Shown here piece by piece: positions 1 through 11,997 of a stretch of DNA of 64,000 nucleotides (positions within the stretch are counted from its first letter, which is position 1; each line of letters begins with the position of its first letter). Origin of the DNA: Leptobrachium leishanense. Taxonomy: Eukaryota; Chordata; Amphibia; Anura; Megophryidae. The stretch lies in contig CM019072.1 of NCBI GenBank assembly GCA_009667805.1, positions 33,473,519 to 33,537,518 on the forward strand, read 5' to 3'. Position numbers and translations under genes: made by a program. The notes below the pieces were generated by a model, which was given only the letters and a program-made list of their open reading frames with translations, did not search any database and was not told the DNA's origin.

Positions 1-271
1 GAGGGTAGTGTCTGGTATACATGTATCGGAGGTCTGGTGTCTGTGGTCAGGGTGTGTGCAGGCTGTGCAGGGGGTAAATGGGGTGTCTGGCCATACAGAT
101 CAATATTAACATAAACTGGACAGGCTTTCAGCAAAAACACTAAATTATTTATTGGAAAGCATCACATGACTTTAAATAAAAGTATTGGTACTCCGTATCG
201 GTGAGTACCTGGGAAAAAAAAATCCGTTCTCGTACTCGGTGTTAAAATATTGGTATTGGTACAACCCTACT
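1..271. mobile_element. hAT-type MITE, right part, cut by the window edge
   Basis: The segment is homologous to 52960-53190: both share the stretch around 'ggtgtctggccatac', a 'tttcagcaaaa' block and the 'gtatcggtgagtacctg' block. It ends in GTACAACCCTA, the inverted form of a TAGGG-type hAT terminus as at 43480. Its left part holds GTCTG-rich minisatellite-like sequence. The left end lies outside the window, so the TSD cannot be tested. Confidence 0.6.
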
Positions 272-1256
272 AATAACCTGCATAACGCTAGTTCCTGATG
301 TTTCAGAGATAATTGTTATAGAAAAAACTTCTAGATATGAAATCAGAAGGGAAAAAATGAGAAATGTACGGCACAATTCATTCTTCATGATATTCCTGAT
401 GAACATTGCAATTGTATTCCAGGATAATATTTTTTTTCAAAAACATATCCGACCTTTTTAGAAAAAGGTAACAATTCCGACAACCTCCCAATGCAAGTCA
501 TCAAATGGGTCAATCCATATCAAGTGGTCCAGAAAAATATTTATTGGTTGCTTGACCATTTTGAAAAAAAAATTTGGCGGTGATGACCCCTATATGTTGG
601 TGGTTTAAAACCAAGATTATTTAAATTTTATACAGACTTGTTTAAAAATGGCGACCATTTTTACTTCACGCCATGCACCATTTTTTGCGTTTCCAGAGGT
701 TTGTGGGAAAACTGTATATTTCAATTATGGTTGAGCAGTGGAACAAAATGTATTATTCTTTTCACGCCGAACTTGACACTTGCTGTTCTATAAAAAAAAA
801 AAATTCAAAAGTTCGTAACCCTTGGGAAGGGTTAAAATATTCAGATTCGAAAAAATTACTGCAAGTACCTATGGTAGGTTATTTTATGTAAAAAAACAAG
901 AACAATTAAGCCCTGATACTTGTCTATTTTTTATTTATTTTTTACTTTTTTTTTTTACAGGGACCCACAAATATGTTATTTTTAAATTTTTGGGTAAAAT
1001 TTAGGGGTAAATATCTCTGGTGGAGGAACGAATAAAAATTGTAAATGTGCGCACAGTAAAAGTGCTATATGGTAGTAAACTTCAGTAAAAAGTTTGATAT
1101 TCCACTGGGAGCAGAGTTATGCAAGGTACAAAACATACAACAAACATTTGACGAGCCTTATCAAAGTACAATATATTTTTTAAGGATAAATTATTTGTTG
1201 AAAGAACAATCAATGGTATAGCCTAAACTGGTGAGGATAGAACTGTGTAACATTAA
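272..1256. other. AT-rich intronic sequence
   Basis: I see no exon-like ORF and no clear inverted repeat. Homopolymer runs are common. The two short ORFs here have no recognisable protein features. Confidence 0.5.
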
Positions 1257-1436
1257 CAGGGTTATTCAGAGAGAGGTGAAAACCAGGAGAATGACTGGAG
1301 AAGTGAAAATTCTAGGTCAAAATAGCCAATTTGGAAAGTGAGATAAATGGGAGAATTTTTCTGGTTTGGCTATTTTGACCTAGAATTTTCAGTTCTCCAG
1401 TCATTCTCCTGGTTTTCACCTCTCTCTGAATAACCC
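1257..1436. mobile_element. Short palindromic MITE, family A' copy 1
   Basis: The terminal inverted repeat is CAGGGTTATTCAGAGAG at the left, with CTCTCTGAATAACCC at the right. The whole 180 bp is close to palindromic around an AT-rich loop ('gggagaatttttctgg'). It matches copies at 1648 and 58455. I could not assign a TSD or superfamily. Confidence 0.75.
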
Positions 1437-1647
1437 AGTATGGGTTTGTGGGTGTGGGCAGCCACAGATGCTGAATGTCTGGGCTTGTTATGCAGTATCT
1501 GTGGGTCTGGGGCTTGTTCATAGAAGCACAGACATGCAGTATCTGTGGAGTGAACTGCATGTCTCTAGTTTTCTGGCTGCTGCTGCACAGTAAGATGGTT
1601 TTGTGGTTCTCAGGTGACATAGCTAAACGCATCATGATAGACTCTCG

Positions 1648-1826
1648 CAGGGTCATTCAGAGAGGTGAAAACCAGGAGAATGACTGGAGAAGAGAACAAT
1701 CTAGACCAAATAGCCGATTTGGAAAGGAAGATAAATGGGAGAATTTTTCTGGTTTGGCTATTTTGACCTAGAATATTCACTCCTCCAGTCATTCTCTTGG
1801 TTTCCACCTCTCTCTGAATAACCCTG
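1648..1826. mobile_element. Short palindromic MITE, family A' copy 2
   Basis: This copy has the same termini and internal palindrome as the copy at 1257, in the same orientation, about 210 bp downstream. Its right end is complete (AATAACCCTG). Confidence 0.75.
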
Positions 1827-2001
1827 TTAGTGTTTTACAGGTGCCTATACTAAAGAACATTTCCATAAATGTGTCTATGGTGTTGTAGCCAAGAAAATAA
1901 AGGCTACTAGTGATTATGGAGATGAGGATCAAAGATTGTTTTCTTTAAGAGTGTGTTCTGAGGTTTCAACTGTCTGTAGGTAACCTGAAGCTTTTGAATA
2001 A

Positions 2002-2427
2002 GGCTAAGGTCAGACTAACGCAGTATTAATGTGCTTTTAGCTGCACTAAATCACGGCCGCGCTAGCAGCAAATTACATCCAATGCTGGGCAGCATACGGA
2101 GAACAGCCGCACGAAAGTGCGGCCGCGCAACGCAAGTGGCAAACGAACGCATTTTTTCGAGAACGTCAAACCGCTAGTACTGACATACAGAGTGCGCTGC
2201 GTCCGCTAGCGGCGTGTGTGCGTGATTAAGAGACGTGAGACGCTGCTAATGTCCGGCCAAAATTATGTCCAGACGCAAAAAGTGTTTTATTGCTGATCCG
2301 TACAAAATCACGGCCGAAAATGCGTATAGTATGACCACTATCGCGTATTCCGTGAAAAAATGCGTCCATTCATTTGAACGCACTTTTTCACGGACAATGC
2401 GAATAACGCGTTCGTCTGACCCTAGCC
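2002..2427. mobile_element. PIF/Harbinger-type MITE (TAA TSD)
   Basis: The termini GGCTAAGGTCAGACTAACGC and ...GTTCGTCTGACCCTAGCC are inverted repeats. TAA flanks both ends (1999-2001 and 2428-2430). The 3-bp TWA duplication and GG termini fit PIF/Harbinger. The interior is CpG-rich and has no transposase ORF. The closest relative in the window is 57590-58016 (427 bp against 426 bp). Confidence 0.8.
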
Positions 2428-2624
2428 TAAGTGCTAAACGTTTAAGACCTCTGTAAGCAATGAATTCACTATTTTCATGTATATATACATATATATACAC
2501 ATTATACATACATACACACAAACACAGTTATAATGTATTTTAGAACTTTATATTTGCTGTATAATATAATAACATTGTGGTCTGTTCTTGCAGTTTTTTG
2601 CACGTTTTGTATTTGTGGGTCCCT

Positions 2625-3860
2625 GTTACCCACCAATCCCATTGTGCCACATTCCTATCTCTTTACACTAATCCCAGTGTGCCACATTCCCATCTCTTTA
2701 CACTAATCCCAGTGTGCCACATTCCCATCTCTTTACACTAATCCCAGTGTGCCACATTCCCATCTCTTTACACTAATCCCAGTGTGCCACATTCCCATCT
2801 CTTTACACCAATCCCAGTGTGCCACATTGCCTCCAATAACACCAATCCCAGTGTGCCACATTGCCTCCAATAACACCAATCCCAGCGTGCCACATTCTCA
2901 TCTCTTTACACCAATCCCAGTGTGCCACATTGCCTCCAATAACACCAATCCCAGCGTGCCACATTCCCATCTCTTTACACCAATCCCAGCGTGCCACATT
3001 CCCATCTCTTTACACCAATCCCAGCGTGCCACATTCCCATCTCTTTACACCAATCCCAGCGTGCCACATTCCCATCTCTTTACACCAATCCCAGCGTGCC
3101 ACATTCCCATCTCTTTACACCAATCCCAGCGTGCCACATTCCCATCTCTTTACACCAATCTCAGCGTGCCACATTCCCATCTCTTTACACCAATCCAGCG
3201 TGCCACATTCCCATCTCTTTACACCAATCCCAGCGTGCCACATTCCCATCTCTTTACACCAATCTCAGCGTGCCACATTCCCATCTCTTTACACCAATCC
3301 CAATTTGCCACATTGCCTCCAATAACACCAATCCCAGTGTGCCACATTGCCTCCAATAACACCAATCCAGCGTGCCACATTCTCATCTCTTTACACCAAT
3401 CCCAGTGTGCCACATTGCCTCCAATAACACCAATCCCAGTGTGCCACATTCCCATCTCTTTACACCAATCCCAGCGTGCCACATTCCCATCTCTTTACAC
3501 CAATCCCAGCGTGCCACATTCCCATCTCTTTACACCAATCCCAGTGTGCCACATTCCCATCTCTTTACACCAATCCCAATTTGCCACATTGCCTCCAATA
3601 ACACCAATTCCAGCGTGCCACATTCCCATCTCTTTACACCAATCCCAGCGTGCCACATTCCCATCTCTTTACACCAATCCCAGTGTGCCACATTCCCTCC
3701 AATAACGCCAATCTCAGTGTGCCACATTCCCTCCAATAACACCAATCTCAGTGTGCCACATTCCCCTCCTGTTAAAATTACACCTAGTGTGCCACATTAC
3801 CCTCCTAGTACGCTTCCCCTTAGTGTGCCTCACCTTGTTACTGTAACACTAATCTCACTG
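2625..3860 (+). repeat. Minisatellite, 34/35-bp units
   Basis: More than 30 units alternate between two types: 'cccatctctttacaccaat' + 'cccagcgtgccacatt' (35 bp) and 'gcctccaataacaccaat' + 'cccagtgtgccacatt' (34 bp). Both ends decay gradually. The units contain no stop codon in several frames, which produces long spurious ORFs (up to 318 codons) in a plain translation. Confidence 0.93.
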
Positions 3861-3929
3861 TTCCACATTCCAACAAAGAAACGAATCCCAGTATATCCCA
3901 TCATTAAAATAAAGTTCCCTATTGAGCAG

Positions 3930-3976
3930 AAGGTGTGTGTCTGTGTGTGTGTGTGTGTCTCTGTGTGTGTGTGTGT
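3930..3976 (+). repeat. (TG)n microsatellite
   Basis: An impure TG/TCTG dinucleotide run directly follows the decayed minisatellite end. Confidence 0.85.
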
Positions 3977-4644
3977 AAATAGTTCCAATTACACTAATAA
4001 ATTCAGACATAGCGTTGTGCTACACTTCACGTGAGATTAGGATATAAAATACAGAATCATTTCCCAGTCTTCAAAATCCAGGAAGCCCACAGATGAAAGC
4101 AGCTTTAGTTTCCAATAACAATACTTTGTGAAGCACCTTATACGGTAAGAGCCGTATGAATAGCACATTATGCTTTGCTTAATAATGCTGAAGAACTGCA
4201 GATTTCTTTTAAATGTAATCCAAGCTAAAGCTAAAACATGTGCAGTTTCATTTTTCGGATCATTTTTGGCTCTGGTTTCATCTGAAAAATGTAAGCGCCA
4301 AGCTCTTTTGAGGGACATTTGTTAGTGATTTGATTTAAAACAGATATTAAGGAACACACTGGAGCACGGTGAATGCAGTGCAGGTACATCCTGGAACTCA
4401 GAGCCAACACCAAGCCCTTAAAAACTATTATGACTATTAAGAAGTGAATATCAGATATTTCTATTTTTCTTTTCGTGTGACCAAATATAGTAGGTCGGGG
4501 TTTACCACAAAGCCAAAGACATATGTTGCGCAGAGGCTTCCACAAAGAAACCATGATGAAGTACACAGCTTCCGGAGTCTGATGGTGCAAGAAGAATATC
4601 TGAGACACACATTGTCAAATCAAACATGTGTGACCAATATCATT
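3977..4644. other. Intronic sequence, nothing recognised
   Basis: The segment holds small ORFs on both strands without recognisable motifs and no clear repeat structure. Confidence 0.4.
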
Positions 4645-4652
4645 GCCTAAAG

Positions 4653-4786
4653 CCGGGATCTCAAACTCCACCCTCCAGATGTTTGCAAACTGAAACTCCC
4701 ATGATTCTCTGACCATCTACTGCATTCAAAAAGTTCTGGGAATTTTAGGCAATCAACATCTGGAGGTCCGGAGTTAACAATCCCTG
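4653..4786. mobile_element. hAT-type MITE with 8-bp TSD
   Basis: The element begins CCGGGATCTCAAACTCCACC and ends in AACAATCCCTG, with an internal inverted pair 'ccagatg'/'catctgg'. The 8-bp duplication GCCTAAAG flanks it exactly (4645-4652 and 4787-4794). It is related to the copy at 5066. Confidence 0.85.
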
Positions 4787-4868
4787 GCCTAAAGCAACCT
4801 TGTTCAGCACGGACACCGAGCAGCAACCCACTTATGAAGTAAGGAAGACCATCCTAGATGAACTATAG

Positions 4869-5027
4869 CAGGCCTCAAAATTTCCACTCGCATTTGGCGA
4901 GTGGAAATTACATGAGGGTGAGTGGGAATGCAGAGGCAGGGCAGGATAAGGGGTTAAGTGGGGCAACTAGTGGCGAGTAACTCTTAAGGCCTGGCTAGTA
5001 GCTTGGGACTTGAAAATTTGAGCCCTG
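4869..5027. mobile_element. hAT-type MITE with perfect 8-bp TSD (family C)
   Basis: The termini are CAGGCCTCAAAATTTC and GAAAATTTGAGCCCTG. A perfect 8-bp duplication AACTATAG lies at 4861-4868 and 5028-5035. It carries a small palindrome around 'tttggcgagtgg'. Two more copies are at 18851 (interrupted) and near 58118. The 159-bp copy shows the empty state of the 18851 copy. Confidence 0.92.
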
Positions 5028-5065
5028 AACTATAGTATCAAGGACCTACTTCAGACATTCAAGAG

Positions 5066-5195
5066 CAGGGATCTCAAACTCTGCCTCCCCCAGATGGTGA
5101 TTGCCCACAACTCCCAGAATTGTTTGAATGTATCGCCAGAGAATCATGGGTTTAGTAGTTCAGAAAAATCTGGGGCCCAGAGTTTGAGATCCCTG
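5066..5195. mobile_element. hAT-type MITE, 130 bp
   Basis: The termini CAGGGATCTCAAACTC and GAGTTTGAGATCCCTG are perfect inverts. The flanks TTCAAGAG and TTCTACAG match at 6 of 8 positions, as expected for a decayed 8-bp TSD. Confidence 0.85.
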
Positions 5196-5203
5196 TTCTA
5201 CAG

Positions 5204-5974
5204 AGAACTCTGAAAAATGTTACACCGGGAATCAACATATCTAGGAGCCGCGGGATCTTAAATTTAAGTTTATGGATTATTCTATGGAAATCCATGGATA
5301 AAACGGTCTGTGGCTCCACAAAATGCAGAGTGCATCTACATTTCATACACATTTGTCCAACCCGTGTTATACTGTATTAAATTATAGATATTTTCTCCAT
5401 TAATTAATAAACCCAGCTATTCATAGTGCGTAAAAGAGGATCATGAATAATTTCTATAAAATGACTCCTACTTGCTGTCTTCAAGACAATCTTCATCAAA
5501 GTCATCTGTCCTCAACCAGGTCTTTCACCAGAAGAAGAAAGCCCTAAGTTTGTTGGCACATATATTTAATATGAATGTGTCATCTCCATGATGGGTGGGA
5601 GGATAGGCAGGAGAACAGTACTAGTTCCCAAAAGTGACTTTCTACAGACTTATGTCCTTTTGTTGAGGAGATGTTGACTAAAAATCAAGTATATACATCA
5701 GGGTATCATAATCAAAGATAACCGTATTTAAACAAGGAGGGACAGAGACGATTTAAGAGAATTTTCTTCTTTTTTTGGTCCAAAGATGACGATACGTTCA
5801 AAGGACTGGAGATGATGAGATTCTCCAGACCATGTCTCGGATTCTCTTTATAGTATCCGTTTTGGATAGTTTACCTTGGTTTTATGACCTACATTTAAAA
5901 AAAATACAGATATTAGCTATAAGCAATGGACTTTTTTCAAAGAATAATGGCGATTTATGAGTGGACGTCTATGT
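5204..5974. other. Intronic sequence, nothing recognised
   Basis: No repeat structure or exon-like ORF is visible between the hAT MITE and the nested block. Confidence 0.4.
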
Positions 5975-6283
5975 TAGGGATAGACCGATATATCGGTTTT
6001 GCCGATTATCGGCTGCCGATATTCAGAAAATTACTGATTTCGGTATCGGCAGTTTATTTGCCGATAATTGGACAAGTTGGCTCACTGTAGCTGCGACACG
6101 CAAGATCCCACAGAACTGTGTGAATCTGGAGCTTCTCCTACATCAGGCTGTAAGCCCTCACTGCAGAACGACCCCTGCTCACTGACCGTATTGCGCATGA
6201 GCGTGATGACAACAGAAATGGGGCTTCCATCCCATTTGGCAGGGAATTCCCTATACAGGAGATGAAGGGCCTATTTCCTACAG

Positions 6284-7113
6284 CAGGGGTCAGCAACCTG
6301 GGCCTTCCAGATGATTTGGAACTGCATTTCCCATGAGGCTCCAAGAACCTAATGAGAAGCTGAACATCATGGCAGATGTAATTCAAAACATGTGGGGCAA
6401 TATTACGAAGTCAGTGCTAACTTAACCAGAGCCATTATAGTCTATGGGATTGTTAAAGGGATACTCTAGGCAACATTACCACCTAAGCTTTTTTAAGCTT
6501 GCCTTTCCCCTCTCCCTCCGCTCAGCCGATCGGCTGAAACAGCTGAGAGAGGCGGAGGACTTTACTCCGCCCTCCCAGCTGTCAGTCAGCAGAGCGGGAT
6601 TCATATTTCCGGCTTCTGTCGACTATTGCTGAGTAGGAGACGTCATCGCGCTTTGAGCGCGATGATGTCTCCAACTCACCGCAGTAGCTGGCGGCAGCGG
6701 CTGAGGATTAGTGTTGTGCGCATCCTCTTGCGCGCAACACTAATCAAAGATGATGGAGCCAGGAGGAAGCCTGCTGATTGGCTGGCTTACGTGAGAGGCG
6801 CGCATGCTCGCTTCTCACGTAAACCATTAGCCAAGTTCAAGCACTAACAGGACGGGAGCGGAAGAGGAGGGAGGCGAGTATATAAAAAAAAAAAAAAAAA
6901 GAGCCGTTGGAAACAAGTGGTTTTTAGGGTAAGTATTACAGTAAAAAAAATAAAAAATACTCAATAACTAGGTAGGGAATAGGTATATTTTAATGTAAAA
7001 AAAAAGGGGGGGATTTTTGCCTAGAATGTCCCTTTAAGTTTACAACAGCTCTGGTTAAGTTAGCACGAACTTTGTAATGTAACCCTTGGAGGGCCAAGGT
7101 TGCTGAACCCCTT
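6284..7113. mobile_element. hAT-type MITE inside 5975-7409
   Basis: The left terminus is CAGGGGTCAGCAACCTGG and the right is CCAAGGTTGCTGAACCCCT. The flanks TCCTACAG and ACATACAG match at 6 of 8. Just inside lies another long inverted pair ('gtgctaacttaaccagag' and its complement near 7050). Confidence 0.65.
6457..7033. mobile_element. Kolobok/T2-like MITE with TTAA TSD, innermost
   Basis: The ends are TTAAAGGGATACTCTAGGCA and TTGCCTAGAATGTCCCTTTAA read inward, with TTAA at 6453-6456 and 7034-7037. TTAAAGGRR termini with TTAA duplications are the hallmark of the T2/Kolobok MITEs described in Xenopus. The interior is GC-rich and then poly(A)-rich. Confidence 0.75.
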
Positions 7114-7413
7114 ACATACAGTGTCATATGAGGAACTTTAAGAAAGCCAAAGACACGGGTCTTATGGTTTGTAAAAATAAAAGCCTAAATAAAAAATCTT
7201 ATTAAATTGAATAAATGAAGTGGACGTGGTGCAATGTTTAAAAGTTAAACACATTGAGATCATGGCATAATGTCAGATTTGTTCTGTTTTTTTCCCTCAA
7301 CTTTAAATTTACAGAATATCGGCACCAAATATCGGCTATCGGCCAGAAAAGCTGCCGATAATCTGTATCGGTATCGGCCCTGATAAAATGATATCGGTCT
7401 ATGTCACTACAGG

Positions 7414-8865
7414 CACTTGGCGACAGCACACTGGGATCCTTCACCAAAACACGCACCCAAATACATCCTATGTCCAGTATGGAAAAATGCATTTTAACCC
7501 CCTTTTGCCCATGGCTTCATTAGTGATTAAGACCAATTAAACATGTGAAGACTGCACTGTACTGCTCCCCAGGGTGTATATCACGCCGAGAATAACCTTT
7601 CACACCAAGTACCCCCCTTCCTCCTGCACAGTGGGCATAATTTACATTTGAAATCTTTATTCAGCATTGGACCTGATTTGCAGCTTCCTGCTCCCCACAT
7701 GCCATCAACTCTGCCCAACCCGACTCGTAATGCATCCTCTCCATCTGTCTGCCAACCACGGCAAATATGGAACTGCCAGAGCTCTGGGGGTCCATTTAAT
7801 GAAGCGCTCAGCAGAAGCTTTGAGGCACTAAAAATACCCCGGGGACGTATCGAGATCTGCAGCTCTCTGGATGAAGCCACATGCAAATTACAGGATATCT
7901 ACAATGTATATGAGCTAATGTAGGGCACAATGACATCTTTCTGTCGCTGTGCTTTTACGAAAAAAGGAATACCTAATATCCACCGTTAAATCTGGATAAA
8001 TGGTGCTATGGTTTGTCGGGTGACAGGAGGCTGTCCGGAAGAACTGCAAACCGTTGGCATTCTCAAACGAGCCGCCGGAATGTCACCGCAGCTTCTTTTA
8101 AGGAAACATTCCTAGATCAGCATTCGTAGAATAGACCTATAGGGGAGCTTGGACATAGTAGAATATATAGTCCTCTCACGCTGAGCCGCTAGCATTTACA
8201 TCAAAAGAGCTCAGACTAATAGCGGAGACCTGCTGTCCTTTAGAAACGGAAAAGACGACGAGGCACGGTTTCTGAATCAGATTTATAAATGAGGTAAGAC
8301 AAAGAAAAGGAGTCAGGATACAGCAGGAGAAAGAACCAGGCTTCAGGAGAACAGGTAACAAGCTGGAAAACAGTCCACGATGCGGCCATGTTTCAGGATG
8401 GATATGTCATATTATCAGTGTCTGATTATGGATAAGTATGAGATATACATCTCCATTAGAAGAAATCAGAACATTTTATCCCAACTGGGCCATGAAGACT
8501 AATGGCTTGAGCTGGTAATGTTCCACAATATTAATGCCTCGAGTGACTATGCTGACAACGCCACAAGCTTTGCTAGTATTCTGGATGTTGCGGCTCCTTA
8601 CTGGGTGTTACCAGCTCCTATACTTTGTACAGGAAACCATAACAACTCAGGGGGACATTATCCATACATGAACTTGTAGCTCAATGTTCTCGACTCGAGT
8701 TGGTTTTCAGAAATGACCTGCATACACATGCTGTCTTCATAAAAGGAAAATGGAATCCTTGGGCCTATTACATAACCTGACCTACAGGTAATGGTTAAAT
8801 GCAGAATGATTCCACCAATGTCTCCAGCCCCCATGGAATTAAATTAGGCCTTTGAACATGACTAA
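7414..8865. other. Intronic sequence, nothing recognised
   Basis: No inverted repeats or tandem units are evident. Small ORFs at 7581-7886 (-) and 7648-7923 (+) overlap each other and show no family features. Confidence 0.4.
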
Positions 8866-9747
8866 CAGGGTTATTCTAAGAGATCTGAATTGCTGGTGAA
8901 AGGTAACCGAACAGTGACATTCAGCATAGGGTTACCTTTCCTGGCCATTCGGCTATCCAGAGAGCAGGCAGTTTGCCAAATGTTGGCGAATTGCCTGCAC
9001 ATACGGTGCCTGTTCGGTGCCTGTTCGAGGGCAGTGAAATCCCCATAGAGAAGCAATGCTTAGTCTATTCAAAGAACACAAACCAGCAGTGAAAAGTTCC
9101 CGAATTGCCCTGCCATTCAGTGGTTTCATTCGACAGGTTTATTCAGGCAAATCCCATAGGCTTCAATGTTAAAGATATTCCCGTTTTAGTCCAATATCTA
9201 ATAAACCGTGGATTAAAATATTCTGCAGTAAAAAGTTTTTTTTATTTATAGATTTTTTTTAGGATCTTTTAGGCATTTTACTGCGTTAATTTTTTATCGT
9301 TTTTTCTTTTTTCTGTAACAGCCCTTTTTATTATCATTCATTGGATCTTTATATGTAAATTTCAGACCTTTTCGTTCTGTAGTTTCTTTGCAAACAGCGT
9401 TTCACTTTTCAAACATTCAAGCGTACGGTTTTTTTTTTTCACTCCATTGGTCTGCGGTGTCGGGTTTTTCCGGCGGCTGCTCTGCGCTGTGATCGGCTGC
9501 TCGGGTTTCTCCGGCGTGTTTGGCGGGGTTAATCCAGATGTTTTTGCGGGCTTCGGTGTGCGTTCGCCGGGTTTTGCTGTGTGTTCGTCGGGATGCGGCG
9601 GCATTTCCCTGCACTACGACAGCCCTGTGGTGCTTGCTGAATACACCACAGGGTCGCCGAAATGGAATCGCCAAATCGCACCGAATTGAAGAGAACGAAA
9701 AGTCACCGAACGTGCGGTGACTTTTTGATTCTCTTTGAATAACCCTG
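8866..9747. mobile_element. Large inverted-repeat MITE, family A
   Basis: The left end is CAGGGTTATTCTAAGAGATC and the right end is ATTCTCTTTGAATAACCCTG. The interior blocks 'gaattgcctgcac', 'attcattggatctt' and 'ggtgacttttt' recur in order at 19627 and 41003. The length is 882 bp. The TSD is unclear and no transposase ORF is present. Confidence 0.75.
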
Positions 9748-9966
9748 TTTGTGACTAAACATAACAGAACTGAAAGCCGGCTAGCTCAGCTTTATAGGAA
9801 CAAATCTGTCTGGGCCACCAAGATGCTGAAGGACAAACCTGCACATGTCCAGTCATGAATTAAGTTATGTGTCCTGACAGCTTTAGAGGTGGTTCAATTT
9901 ATCATATTTAGAGGGACACTCTAGCCACTATTACCAAATATACTTAACTGGTTATGGTACACCAAA

Positions 9967-10643
9967 AGGGTTATTCAAAGCGTGCCGAACCTGCCATCAA
10001 AGGGCGCAGAACAGTGAATTTCACCATAAGGTGCAATTTCGTGGCAGTTCAGATATTCAGAAAGCTGGCAAATTGCCAAATATTGACGAAGTGATGGCAA
10101 AATACAGTGCAGTTAGCTACAATTCGGCGGCAGCAAAATTGCCCCATCAAGAAGTAATGGTTAATCTATCACAGAACGCCGAATTGCACCGAAGGATCAA
10201 TGAAATGCCCCGATTTTCAGGTCGACGGGTTTAAACAGGCGAATCCCACAGGATTCAATGGAAAACAATAGTATTGTTCTTTTCACTTATTTTTTTATTC
10301 AACGGTTTATTCTTTTCATTCTTAGCAAACTATTTTTTTATATTTTAAATTTTCTGAATTTTTGGCGAAATTTGATTCCCAATCTTTTTTTTATTATTTT
10401 GTAACAGATCGTTTTAGTATTATATTTTTTAATAGGACCTTTCATATTATTTCCACACGTTTTCATGCATTTGTATAGCAAAGTTTATTTTCTGCAGTCC
10501 AGCGGCGTTCGGCGGGCTGATCAGTGGCAGTCTTCGGGGACCCTGCGGTGAATAGTGAATTCACTGCAGAATCAGTGAACTGGAATCACCAAAGTGCACT
10601 TAACGAGAAAGCACTGACATTTCAGTGCTTTCTGAATAACCCT
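9967..10643. mobile_element. Large inverted-repeat MITE, family A variant
   Basis: The left end AGGGTTATTCAAAG and the right end CTTTCTGAATAACCCTT are inverted. The internal layout (CpG-rich outer parts and a T-rich middle) follows family A but the sequence has diverged. Confidence 0.7.
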
Positions 10644-10843
10644 TCAGCTGTTCCTTGATCACGATGACAAGTCCCACGGAGCTGTGACGGTCTTAGAAAG
10701 TGGAGTGCTTCTTTCCATCTAGAAGGCTGTCAGTGAGCTCATGCTGGGACAGCCTTCCGAGATTATAATACACAAAAATGTGCATTTAGATTGGCCTATG
10801 GTTGTCAATGCATTTGTACTAAGAGGGATGCAATCTGCTGAGC

Positions 10844-11027
10844 CAGTGGTTCCCAACCCTGGTCATCAAGTACCTCCTAACAGGCCAGGTTCTAAGGATC
10901 ACATTGGGGAAATGCAGACTGAATCCTGCAATCACTGAGCAGCAAATCATATCACCTGGGCTGTGCTTCAGATATCTGCAAACCTGGCCTGTTAGGGGGA
11001 CCTGAGGACCAGGGTTGGGAACCACTG
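10844..11027. mobile_element. hAT-type MITE, CAGTGGTTCCCAACC family
   Basis: The termini CAGTGGTTCCCAACCCTGG and CCAGGGTTGGGAACCACTG are perfect inverts. The flanks TGCTGAGC and TCCTGAGC match at 7 of 8. A second copy is at 31131. Confidence 0.9.
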
Positions 11028-11138
11028 TCCTGAGCGATCAAATGAGCGCACTGCCCATTGACAACATCTGAAGACCTGACTTTGTGGATTATAGCTGAGG
11101 AAGACACCGGCCAACACTGGAATAAAAGAGCTTTTATC

Positions 11139-11370
11139 TTAACCCTTTCACTGCTGAGGACGTGTGGGGAACGTCCTCATTGACTCCTAAGGAAAGATAG
11201 GGGTGGAGATAAGGGTTCCTTTGAACCCCGATTTCTCCCGACTGTTGGCAGCTAGGAGGGTGGCCTTTCCAATGATACCAAACATGACCAGGTTTAAAGT
11301 AAAGAAAAAAAAATAATAATACAGAAAATAATTTTTTTTTTTTAAGACGTGACAGCAGTGAAGGGGTTAA
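11139..11370. mobile_element. piggyBac-like MITE with TTAA TSD
   Basis: It begins TTAACCCTTTCACTGCTGAG and ends CAGCAGTGAAGGGGTTAA. TTAA flanks both ends and the CCC-type termini fit piggyBac. The interior has a poly(A)/poly(T) stretch. Confidence 0.8.
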
Positions 11371-11995
11371 AGTATCTCTTCAATGAATGATTGTCTCACT
11401 ATACCTAAAATACAAATCCCGGAGGATAACTCTCCTTTTAGGACATAATACTCCCATCAAGATAAGTCACAGCACGATTGCATTTCAGAAATTTTAGATG
11501 CTTACTGGTCTTCGTTCAGAAGTGGATTTATGGCTTGTTTTATTTAGGATTTTTGTTAAAAAAAATTATTACACCACCCCCAGAAAATAGGTAAACTCTT
11601 CAAAAGACGTCACAAATGTAAGGGGTTAAAAAGAGTGATGGTGTTAATTTAACAGGTGTCAGAGAAGGAGTCTTAATTTTATTTTGCAGGTCACATTTTG
11701 CATGTACGTAGAATGCAAGATGACATAACTTACGGGAAGCAGAAAGGAAATGTTGAACGAGCATTTTAGTTTTAGGGAAATTCCAGGCAGGGACAGTACA
11801 AAACACCTAATAGGAAAGCGATTAAATATGTGTAACGCTGCAGGTTCTACAGAAATGCTATCATTTCTGTGTGATATAAATGTCTCCATGTCGCACCAGT
11901 AAACTTTAATGAGCCGCAAGCATCAGAAACGAGATGTGGTCCAGTTACCGTGGGCATGAATGGCATGCCTCTACTCTGGATAGACTCCTTGGTCT
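11371..11995. other. Intronic sequence, nothing recognised
   Basis: AT-rich sequence without visible repeats. Two overlapping minus-strand ORFs show no recognisable motifs. Confidence 0.4.
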
Positions 11996-11997
11996 GG

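Larger units (their letters stand above)
5975..7409. mobile_element. Outer hAT-like element of a nested block
   Basis: The left end is TAGGGATAGACCGATATATC. The right end reads ATATCGGTCTATGTCACTA, so the core GATAGACCGATAT is inverted at the two ends. The subterminal regions are rich in 'atcggc'/'gccgat' repeats. No convincing 8-bp TSD was found. The interior is taken up by at least two later insertions. Confidence 0.6.

Noticed and set aside
2749..4034. Long plus-strand ORFs (318, 220, 154 and 122 codons)
   Set aside because: They are the translation of a stop-free minisatellite. Similar ORFs appear in several frames and on the opposite strand.
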